Of a DNA stretch of 24,123 bases, positions 7,540 through 14,550 are shown one piece after another. Below the pieces are notes generated by a model, which was given only the letters and a program-made list of their open reading frames with translations, was not told where the DNA came from and ran no database searches. The stretch covers positions 1 to 24,123 of the forward strand of contig RFFQ01000080.1 in the NCBI GenBank assembly GCA_003697105.1, read 5' to 3'. The translations under genes and the position numbers were made by a program. The stretch's first letter is position 1. The number at the start of each line of letters is the position of its first letter. Source of the DNA: Gemmatimonadota bacterium. Its GTDB lineage: Bacteria > 4572-55 > J002.

Positions 7540-10500
7540 GAGATAGACCTCTGATTCGGTATCGGGTTAATCTGTTTTCCCCATCGTTTGAGTGTTTCGG
7601 TAAGTTCTTTAATATTCACAGGTTTACTCACATAATCATCCATACCGGCGGTAAGACATTTTTCTCGATCCCCTGGCAAGGTGTTGGCGGTCATGGCAAT
7701 AATACGGGGGCGATTTTGACTGTAGCGGGTGATGATGTGGCGTGTCGTTTCCAGACCGTCCATTTCTGGCATTTGAACATCCATAAAAATGAGGTCGTAA
7801 GACTTCACACGGAGCGCGTCAAGCACTTCTTTACCATTGGCGACAACATCCACGGTATAACCCATTTTGTGGAGCAGTTTGGTGGCAAAACGTTGGTTGA
7901 CTGGATTATCTTCTGCCAATAGTATCTGCAAAGGAAAGACCTCGGCGAGGTTTTTATCAATGGTCGATTGCGGTCGAGCCGGCTTTTTAGTGCGGATTTC
8001 GCTTCCGGAAAGGACGGTGCTAAGGGTGTTGTATAACTGGGATTGCCGGATGGGTTTGGAGATATATGCCACAAACAGGTTGTTGTCTCCGTTTTGAGTC
8101 CATTCGCGCGGGGTGGCTGCTGAAGAACTAAACAGAATCAGGGGAACGGGCGGTTGTAATTTCAAATTTTGTACGTGCCGGGCAAGTTCCACCCCGTTCA
8201 TTTCTGGCATGTGATAATCCAAAATGCCCACATCCACCGCTGGCGCATGGCGGAGGTAGTTCAACGTTTCTTGTGCCGAGCCAAAAACGACCGGTTTCAG
8301 TTTCCACTGTTGGCATTGAAGGGTCAAAATGTGGCGGTTTGTGGCATTATCATCCACAATCAACACCGTTTTGCCCTCGATAGAACGAGTATCGGGAGGT
8401 CGGGTTTCCTCTGAGAGGGCATCTGGGGGGGGCAATTTTGCTTGAAAACTAAAATAAAAGGTTGTGCCGGCACCCGGCTGGCTTTCTACCCAAATCTCAC
8501 CGTTCATCAAATGGATCAATCGCTTGGAAATCGCAAGACCTAGCCCCGTACCGCCGTATTTTCGGGAGGTGGAAGAGTCCGCTTGGGTAAATGCTTCAAA
8601 TAGATCATGTTGCTTTTCGGCGGGGATGCCGATGCCGGTATCTTTAATTTCACAGACCAGCTCGACCCGGTCATCTGTGCGCGCGGTCTGCTTGACATGC
8701 ACATAAACTTCACCGCGGTCTGTAAATTTAACTCCATTCCCGACTAGATTGACCAATACCTGCCGTAACCGGGTGTTATCTCCGCAAATGGTGCGGGGCA
8801 CCTCCGGTTCGATATAGTACAGTAAATCCAAATGTTTTTCGGCGGCGCGTTTGGCAAACAGATCGAACGTTTCTTCAATGCATGTTCGCAACTGAAACAC
8901 GTTTTCTTCCAATTTCAACTGTCCGGCTTCTACCCGCGAGAAATCCAAAATATCATTGATAATTGTCAGTAAGTTATTACCACTTACGCGGATGGTTTCC
9001 ACATAATCCCGTTGTTCGGGGTTGAGGTCTGTTTCCAATAGGAGACCGGTCATCCCGATAACACCGTTCATCGGGGTGCGGATTTCATGGCTCATGGTTG
9101 CCAAGAACTCCGATTTTGCCCGTGTTGCGGCTTCGGCGGCTTCTTTAGCTTTGCGGAGTTCCTCCTGTTGGAGTTCCAGTTCCCTGTTTTTTTCTTGTAA
9201 TTGTTCCTGTTGGATGGTCAATTCTTGGGATTGGCGCTGGGTTTCGTTCAATAATTCCTGTAGTTGCAATCGGGATTGTGTCGACTTAAAGGCGATTCCA
9301 ATATTCGGACTGACTTGACGCAAAAATTTAAGCTCCCATTCTTGGAAAGGTTGAACCGTACCGAGTTCGATAACCCCAATGACTTCGTTTTCAAATGTGA
9401 ATGGGGCAACAACGATATATTTGGGGGTCATACCGCCCAACCCAGAACTGATTTTGATGTAATCCTCCGGGACATCTGAAAAGATGATAATCCGGTTATC
9501 AATAGCGGCTTGCCCGATCAAACCTTCCCCTAATTGAAATTTATTTCGCAAGCCTTTGTGGATTCGATACGCATAACTGCCGATCATATGCAAGACCTGC
9601 TGTTCATCCGTCAGGTAGATCGCACCAATGAGTGCATTGAGATAGGTAGAAAGATAGTTGATGACGTTCGTCGCGAGTTCCTCGATCTGTTGATCACCCT
9701 GCATTTTTTCGTTTAATTCCGCTTGACCGGTTTTGATCCAGTTCTGGGTTGCAATTTCACGGGAGCTGGCTTTTAGATTTTCGCGCATCAATATCAGGGC
9801 ATTCGTCAGTTTGTCATCTGGGCTGCGGAGATTCAGAGGCGCTTCGTAATTTCCCTCTCCGATGGCACGTGCCGCTTGTGATAGTTCACGGTTGGTTTGA
9901 ATCAGGCTTGAAAACACATGTGCCAATTGACCGATTTCATCCTGCGAATCTATATCAACTTCCACATCCACTTTTCCCTGTGCCAGTTCATTGGCGACAT
10001 GGATAACCCGGCGTAGAGGGTCATTAATCGCTTTGATAATCAGAAATGTGAAAATTGCCATCAACACAAAAAAGATGATGATCACGCTGGTGATAGCCGC
10101 CGTTGACCGGCTGTTATTTTTCAATGTTTTTTCAAAAGATTGGGACATCTCTTTTTTGGCTTGCGCGATCTCACTATCCAGATGGGTGTTTATGTCGTTA
10201 TACTTTTCGGTCATGGCTTCTAAGTTTAGCAAGGTTTTCTCGCTCAAAAAGCCGCCTTCAATCATTGCGACTGTTGCCGTACGGGCAATTGTGTAATAAT
10301 CCTCAAATGCGGTTTGCAGGCTATCCAATTCTGCGGGATTGAGAATCGGATTTGTTCGCCCGGAGGCAATGAGGTCTAAAAATTGGCGCTGGAGCCGGTC
10401 AGCCGTCGTAATTTCATCCACATCGGCGGCGGCGACCGCATCTTGCAAGATGCGTTGTACGTCCTGTAGCGTCTGCTTTAAATCCCGGTTCATTTCCAAC

Positions 10501-10655
10501 GCGGGTGCATATCCCTGTTCAATCTCGACCAGCAATTGCTCGTTATTGTGGCTAAAAAAGAGGAAGGTGAGTAAAATCGCGAGGAATCCAATAATGGCGA
10601 TAATGGGTAAAAGGGGGATTTTATATTTAAATTCGATATTGTTCAGTTTGATCAT
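7536..10655 (-). CDS. Membrane hybrid histidine kinase: HAMP, GAF, HisKA, HATPase, two receivers
   Basis: This 1039-residue protein has a transmembrane segment (about 13-33), a helical periplasmic domain (about 35-185), a second transmembrane segment (about 188-208), and a HAMP domain (about 209-262). A further HAMP-like stretch reaches about residue 310. A GAF domain (about 325-458) and a coiled coil (458-515) lead to HisKA with His523 ([11 protein letters not shown]). The HATPase domain shows Asn636/Asn640, Asp672 (DTGIGIP) and [10 protein letters not shown]. Two receiver domains follow: REC1 with Asp813 and Lys867, and REC2 with Asp959, Thr989 and Lys1011. No Hpt domain is present. A C8 run (8425-8432) encodes the prolines linking HATPase to REC1. 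The ATG at 10655 has a good ribosome binding site (GGGGGTGAT). It starts 22 bp after recO and overlaps the response regulator gene by 4 bp. The signal sensed is unknown. Confidence 0.93.
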   Translation of the reverse strand: MIKLNNIEFKYKIPLLPIIAIIGFLAILLTFLFFSHNNEQLLVEIEQGYAPALEMNRDLKQTLQDVQRILQDAVAAADVDEITTADRLQRQFLDLIASGRTNPILNPAELDSLQTAFEDYYTIARTATVAMIEGGFLSEKTLLNLEAMTEKYNDINTHLDSEIAQAKKEMSQSFEKTLKNNSRSTAAITSVIIIFFVLMAIFTFLIIKAINDPLRRVIHVANELAQGKVDVEVDIDSQDEIGQLAHVFSSLIQTNRELSQAARAIGEGNYEAPLNLRSPDDKLTNALILMRENLKASSREIATQNWIKTGQAELNEKMQGDQQIEELATNVINYLSTYLNALIGAIYLTDEQQVLHMIGSYAYRIHKGLRNKFQLGEGLIGQAAIDNRIIIFSDVPEDYIKISSGLGGMTPKYIVVAPFTFENEVIGVIELGTVQPFQEWELKFLRQVSPNIGIAFKSTQSRLQLQELLNETQRQSQELTIQQEQLQEKNRELELQQEELRKAKEAAEAATRAKSEFLATMSHEIRTPMNGVIGMTGLLLETDLNPEQRDYVETIRVSGNNLLTIINDILDFSRVEAGQLKLEENVFQLRTCIEETFDLFAKRAAEKHLDLLYYIEPEVPRTICGDNTRLRQVLVNLVGNGVKFTDRGEVYVHVKQTARTDDRVELVCEIKDTGIGIPAEKQHDLFEAFTQADSSTSRKYGGTGLGLAISKRLIHLMNGEIWVESQPGAGTTFYFSFQAKLPPPDALSEETRPPDTRSIEGKTVLIVDDNATNRHILTLQCQQWKLKPVVFGSAQETLNYLRHAPAVDVGILDYHMPEMNGVELARHVQNLKLQPPVPLILFSSSAATPREWTQNGDNNLFVAYISKPIRQSQLYNTLSTVLSGSEIRTKKPARPQSTIDKNLAEVFPLQILLAEDNPVNQRFATKLLHKMGYTVDVVANGKEVLDALRVKSYDLIFMDVQMPEMDGLETTRHIITRYSQNRPRIIAMTANTLPGDREKCLTAGMDDYVSKPVNIKELTETLKRWGKQINPIPNQRSIS

Positions 10656-10677
10656 TGGAAATCACCCCCACCTCACG

Positions 10678-11460
10678 CTAGTTATTGAGTTTGTGGATAT
10701 AACTAAGTGATTTTAACGTCTGTGCGTGGGGCATATGGTAGCTGGCAAATGTATTTAGCACCTTTTTACATTGGGAGAGGATGGGTTCGGTGATGCGTAG
10801 CCGACTTACGCGGTGCAGAGAGCCAGCCTGAAGGTATCGCAAGGTTTTGAGGGTTCCCTGCGACAAAAAAAGCGCGCCTGATTTCAGGCGCGGTGCCAGA
10901 CAATCCAGGTGGTAAATCCGACCTTCTGTTGGGACAAATGCTATTTGAATTTCTGTTGCGTTGGTGTGACAGGCGAGGCAGGTTTCAAACTCAGGACGGT
11001 ATCCCAAGATTTCCGCCATTCGGAGCTGAAATGCCCATAGGAGTTGGGGTAAGGCATTTTCGGGGGTACGTTCCACTAACAGTAAAGCCGACTTTAATAG
11101 CTCGAACACCATTTGATTCATGGGTTCTGCTTCCGTTTCGGAGTCCACGATCAGCAGGTTAGTAAGTTCGGTCAACGCACTGGCGTATGCTAATTTTACG
11201 ATACTTTGCTGTAATTGACCAAATACTTTCCGGGGGGTACATTGCGATATGGTCTGCAACTGGCGGCTTTCTTTCATGTAAAAGACGATCTCGGAATGCG
11301 AAAACAGATCGAGACCCGCGCCAAACTGGCTCTTTATACGCCGCGCACCTTTGGCGATCAGAGTAAGTTTACCGTATTTATCGGTCAAGCATGTGATGAT
11401 TTTGCTACTCTCGCTATAGTTGCGGACCTGTAGCACAATCGCTTCCGTTTTGTGGATCAC
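10678..11460 (-). CDS. recO: DNA repair protein RecO
   Basis: The 260-residue protein acts in the RecFOR pathway, helping load RecA onto single-stranded DNA coated with SSB, and it also anneals complementary strands. The N-terminal OB-fold region is typical (KTEAIVLQVRNYSESSKIIT and DKYGKLTLIAKGARR). The central part has a zinc-binding site: Cys161 and Cys164 (CLAC) with His184 and Cys187 (HLDC). The usual bacterial pattern is four cysteines, so this CCHC form is slightly unusual. Translation starts with GTG at 11460, overlapping the lpxA stop by 4 bp (GTGA), so the two are coupled. It is followed by the hybrid kinase gene after 22 bp. Length is normal for the family. Confidence 0.9.
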   Translation of the reverse strand: MIHKTEAIVLQVRNYSESSKIITCLTDKYGKLTLIAKGARRIKSQFGAGLDLFSHSEIVFYMKESRQLQTISQCTPRKVFGQLQQSIVKLAYASALTELTNLLIVDSETEAEPMNQMVFELLKSALLLVERTPENALPQLLWAFQLRMAEILGYRPEFETCLACHTNATEIQIAFVPTEGRIYHLDCLAPRLKSGALFLSQGTLKTLRYLQAGSLHRVSRLRITEPILSQCKKVLNTFASYHMPHAQTLKSLSYIHKLNN

Positions 11461-12263
11461 TTGGCAATACCTTGTCCGTGAGCATGGGGGCTACGGTGTC
11501 GTTCCACCGAATCGGTGATAAAATCCAAGAGAACGTTCAGCTCGGGGGAAGGGGGTAATTCGTTTTGAATGCGTTCTACCGCCTGCGTGGTATTCAAATC
11601 CGAGCGGTAAATCAAACGATAGGCTTTTTTTAAGGTACTCAGTACCTCATCAGAAAAGCCGCGCCGCTTGAGTCCGACTGTATTCAGCCCACTCATTTTG
11701 AGTGGTGAGCCGGCACAGCGAACATACGGCAATACATCCTGTGAAATGCGCGAGAATCCACCGACAAAGGCGTGGGCACCAATCGCCACAAATTGATGCA
11801 CTCCCGTCATTCCGCCAATAATAGCAAAATCATCGATCCGGACATGTCCTGCCAACCCAACGGAATTTGCAATAATCACATTATTTCCGATCACACAATC
11901 ATGGGCGACATGGGCATACGCCATTAGGAGAACTTGGTTCCCCACGGTGGTGGCATCCCCTTCATCAGTAGCCACATTCAGGGTGGCGTATTCCCGAATT
12001 GTCACCTGATCGCCGATCTTCAAAAAGCTGACCGTCCCGGGTTTGTGTTTCAAATCTTGAGGGGGTGTACCGATTACCGCCCCGTGATGGATATGGCAAT
12101 TTTTGCCAATGGTGGTGTGCCCATCGATCCGCACATGCGAATCAATTTGAGTGCCTGCACCAATTTGCACATATTCGGTGATGATGGAGAAGGGTCCGAT
12201 AGTCACAGTCTCATCAAGTTGTGCCTGCGGATGAACAATGGCAGTGGGGTGAATAGTTGCCAC
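11457..12263 (-). CDS. lpxA: UDP-GlcNAc 3-O-acyltransferase LpxA
   Basis: The 268-residue enzyme catalyses the first step of lipid A synthesis, moving a 3-hydroxyacyl chain from acyl carrier protein to UDP-GlcNAc in the cytoplasm. The N-terminal two thirds is a left-handed beta-helix of hexapeptide repeats. The block AHVAHDCVIG holds His121, equivalent to the E. coli catalytic His125, and His118, equivalent to His122. Downstream GGMTGVHQF and the C-terminal helical part GLKRRGFS with YRLIYRS are family hallmarks. Gly169 occupies the place of E. coli Gly173, the residue that permits a C14 chain, so a long hydroxyacyl donor is possible; this is inference. It starts with GTG at 12263 behind a strong ribosome binding site (AGGAGAG) and lies 82 bp after lpxC-fabZ. 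Confidence 0.95.
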   Translation of the reverse strand: MATIHPTAIVHPQAQLDETVTIGPFSIITEYVQIGAGTQIDSHVRIDGHTTIGKNCHIHHGAVIGTPPQDLKHKPGTVSFLKIGDQVTIREYATLNVATDEGDATTVGNQVLLMAYAHVAHDCVIGNNVIIANSVGLAGHVRIDDFAIIGGMTGVHQFVAIGAHAFVGGFSRISQDVLPYVRCAGSPLKMSGLNTVGLKRRGFSDEVLSTLKKAYRLIYRSDLNTTQAVERIQNELPPSPELNVLLDFITDSVERHRSPHAHGQGIAK

Positions 12264-12345
12264 AACTTCTCTCCTTTTATTATTTATGGGAAGTGGTTTT
12301 TTCAGTTTTGGTTTTCTATGATGGTGATCTCCGTACCGTTTACGG

Positions 12346-13644
12346 TTAATTTCGATCCATAACCATCGAGCTTAGGGTGGCTTCGGCGACCAAGGCATCT
12401 TCAACATACGCTTTGGCTTCCATTACACAGACCCGCCGGCGCAGTTTGACCAGTTCCAGTTCTAGCCGGAGTTGATCGCCGGGCACGACCGGCTTGCGAA
12501 ATTTAACATTATCAAACTTGGTAAAGTAAACCAGATGTTTTTCGGGTTCAGGGAAACGGTTCAGGAACAGCACACCCCCGGCTTGACCCATTGCCTCAAT
12601 GATCAGGACACCGGGCATCACCGGTTGGCCGGGGAAATGCCCGTTAAAAAAGGGTTCATTAATGGTTACATTTTTAATGCCAACTACCCGATCCGTACTC
12701 ATTTCTACAATGCGATCTACCAGTAAAAACGGGTAGCGGTGCGGCATGATCTTTTCAATTTGGCGGATATCCATCACCGGTTGCCGGGTTTGTTCTTCTA
12801 GGGCTTTTTTTAGTACTTCCGTAAAGCGTGTATGGTTTGCGTGCCCACTCCGGGTTGCAATGACGTGCGCTTTCAGGGGGTTGCCCAGCAGAGTTAAATC
12901 GCCCACTAAATCCAGAATTTTGTGCCGTACAAACGAGTTATTTTCGTAGGGGAGGTCATCTTCATTCACTACGGAATCATCTCCAATAACGATAGCATTA
13001 CTTAATGACCCTCCTTTGATCAAGCCCATCTGTTTGAGTGGTTCAATATCCCGCATTAGGGCAAAAGTTTTGGATTTCATGATTTCGTTGATGAAATTTT
13101 CGGGGGTGATTTCGTAAGAGGCGAATTCGGTGCCGATCACCGGGTGATCATATTGGATGGTAAAGCTGATACGAAATCCATCGTGAGGCAAGGCGGTGAT
13201 TTGAACGCCATCCCCGTCCTGCAAATGGACGGGTTCTTTAAGGACATAATACTTGCGGGGGGCGTCCTGTTCAACAATTCCGGCTTTCTGAAAGCTTTGG
13301 ACGAACGGGTAGGAACTCCCATCGAGTTCTGGGGGTTCAAAACTATCCAATTCGACCAACAAATTATCAATACCTAGCGCCCGGGCGGCAGCGAGCAAGT
13401 GCTCTACGGTTTCCACTTCCGCGCCATCTTTGCGTAAAGTAGTACGGCGTGATACATCTTTGGGTTGAACTACATAATCAATTAATGCCGGAATTTCGAT
13501 CCGCTCCGGTAAATCAAGGCGAACAAATCGAATTCCAAAGTTGGGGGGGGCGGGTTTGAAGGTCACTTTGACCTCTTGACCAAAATGCAGACTAATGCCG
13601 CTATTGGATACCTCACGCCCGATGGTACATTGTTTTTCTCCCAT
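12346..13644 (-). CDS. lpxC-fabZ: LpxC-FabZ fusion: UDP-acyl-GlcNAc deacetylase and hydroxyacyl-ACP dehydratase
   Basis: The 432-residue protein joins two enzymes. Residues 1 to about 285 are LpxC, the zinc deacetylase that commits the cell to lipid A. The zinc ligands are His82 (TVEHLL), His241 and Asp245 (RHKILDLVGDL), and the general acid-base His268 is in TRSGHAN. Residues about 292-432 are FabZ, which dehydrates 3-hydroxyacyl-ACP in fatty acid elongation. Its active residues are His336 (NGHFPGQPVMPG) and Glu350 (IIEAMGQ). Both active sites are intact. The fusion places the two enzymes that compete for hydroxyacyl-ACP flux in one chain. It is known from Bacteroidota and relatives. The ATG at 13644 has a good ribosome binding site (AGGGAG). 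A C8 run near residues 32-34 is notable in an essential gene. lpxA follows after 82 bp. Confidence 0.95.
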   Translation of the reverse strand: MGEKQCTIGREVSNSGISLHFGQEVKVTFKPAPPNFGIRFVRLDLPERIEIPALIDYVVQPKDVSRRTTLRKDGAEVETVEHLLAAARALGIDNLLVELDSFEPPELDGSSYPFVQSFQKAGIVEQDAPRKYYVLKEPVHLQDGDGVQITALPHDGFRISFTIQYDHPVIGTEFASYEITPENFINEIMKSKTFALMRDIEPLKQMGLIKGGSLSNAIVIGDDSVVNEDDLPYENNSFVRHKILDLVGDLTLLGNPLKAHVIATRSGHANHTRFTEVLKKALEEQTRQPVMDIRQIEKIMPHRYPFLLVDRIVEMSTDRVVGIKNVTINEPFFNGHFPGQPVMPGVLIIEAMGQAGGVLFLNRFPEPEKHLVYFTKFDNVKFRKPVVPGDQLRLELELVKLRRRVCVMEAKAYVEDALVAEATLSSMVMDRN

Positions 13645-13691
13645 TGATTGTCTTTCTCCCTAAAAGTGAAAAGTCTCCTTTATAACACAAA

Positions 13692-13721
13692 AGATTCCAT
13701 CTCGCGGTGGAGATGGAATCT
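13692..13721 (-). terminator. Hairpin between ompH and lpxC-fabZ, weak terminator or attenuator
   Basis: A perfect 12-bp stem, AGATTCCATCTC and GAGATGGAATCT with a 6-base loop, lies in the 128-bp gap between ompH and lpxC. Read on the minus strand it is followed by only TTTT, so termination would be partial. It would reduce read-through from bamA-ompH into the lipid A genes, or act as a processing site. Confidence 0.55.
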
Positions 13722-13772
13722 AATGTAATTAAAATAAATCCGACTGTCAAACGTTATCGTGACCGGAGGGTA

Positions 13773-14414
13773 TTACGGCTTACCCGGATCGTTAAATTGG
13801 GTATCATCTTTAATTGGAAAATCATCTTTACGTTGGGGTTGGTCATCTTTAGGTTGATCTGGTTGTTGGGGGAGTTGACCAGCATCTTGAATAGCACTTT
13901 TATTCAAAAATTCTATTACTTGCGCCGTCAGATCAATTCCCGGAATGGCATAGACGATACCACTTTCCGAAATATCTAAAATCAAGGTATAATTTTGTTC
14001 CGCTCCGATTTGCTCCACCGCGTGGACAATCTTTTCCACCAAGGGGTTGGTGAATTCCACATTGCGCTGGTAGGCTTGTCCTTGCGGTCCCCAAATGTCT
14101 TCAATAAATTCTTGCAGTTCTTGCTCTTTTTGATCAATTTCCAGTTGTTTTTCCGCTTTACGCTCCTCACTCCACATAATAGCGGACTCCAACTCCTTTT
14201 TCATTTTCTCGATTTCTTTTTCGAGAGCCTTTGCTTGCTTTTCCCAATCAGCAAGTAACTGATTATACTGCTCCTCTGCGGTACGCCGCTCTTGCAGATT
14301 TTGCAAAATTTCCACCGAATTGATGTAACCAATTTTGACTTCCGCCCAAGCAAACGAACCCAGACCCAGAACAACAAGTAGGGTCACGCTCCAGATAAAA
14401 TGAAATTTATGCAT
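13773..14414 (-). CDS. ompH: OmpH/Skp-family periplasmic chaperone
   Basis: The 213-residue protein has a signal peptide (about residues 1-24, ending FAWA) and then the OmpH domain opening KIGYINSVEILQNL. A long charged coiled coil (about residues 45-105) forms the tentacle arms that hold unfolded outer-membrane proteins in the periplasm. The return strand (TLILDISESGIVYAIPGIDL) and a helix end the core at about residue 172. A C-terminal tail of about 40 residues rich in Pro, Gln, Asp and Lys extends past the normal family end and is probably disordered. It follows bamA, the usual partner gene, separated by 132 bp holding a heptamer repeat array. The ATG at 14414 has a weak, distant ribosome binding site (GAGGA). 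Confidence 0.9.
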   Translation of the reverse strand: MHKFHFIWSVTLLVVLGLGSFAWAEVKIGYINSVEILQNLQERRTAEEQYNQLLADWEKQAKALEKEIEKMKKELESAIMWSEERKAEKQLEIDQKEQELQEFIEDIWGPQGQAYQRNVEFTNPLVEKIVHAVEQIGAEQNYTLILDISESGIVYAIPGIDLTAQVIEFLNKSAIQDAGQLPQQPDQPKDDQPQRKDDFPIKDDTQFNDPGKP

Positions 14415-14439
14415 GATTATGTGTTCCTCTCTCTGTTTA

Positions 14440-14550
14440 GGGATTAGGGACTAGGATTTAGGGATTAGGGATCAGGGGTTAGGGGTTAGGGGCTAGGAAT
14501 TAGGGATCAATACAACTCCTAATCCCTGAACTCTAAATCCTAATCCCTAA
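14440..14550. repeat. Heptamer array in inverted arrangement (GGGATTA), forming a large hairpin
   Basis: Ten exact 7-bp units close to GGGATTA run head to tail at 14440-14509. After a 10-bp spacer, about four units of the reverse complement (TAATCCC, TGAACTC, TAAATCC, TAATCCC) run at 14520-14547. The two arms can pair into a long imperfect hairpin of about 30 bp in DNA or in the bamA-ompH transcript. The G-rich arm has many GGG or GGGG runs and might form a G-quadruplex on the + strand. The array reaches into bamA: the TAG stop (14547-14549) lies inside the last unit. No other copy was seen in the window. Confidence 0.9.

Noticed and set aside
11934-12362. 142-codon plus-strand frame opposite lpxA
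   Set aside because: Antisense to the hexapeptide repeats of lpxA, which create open frames by periodicity.
14440-14550. CRISPR array or telomere-like end
   Set aside because: Units are contiguous 7-mers with no spacers, partly inverted and internal to an operon, so neither a CRISPR array nor a chromosome end.
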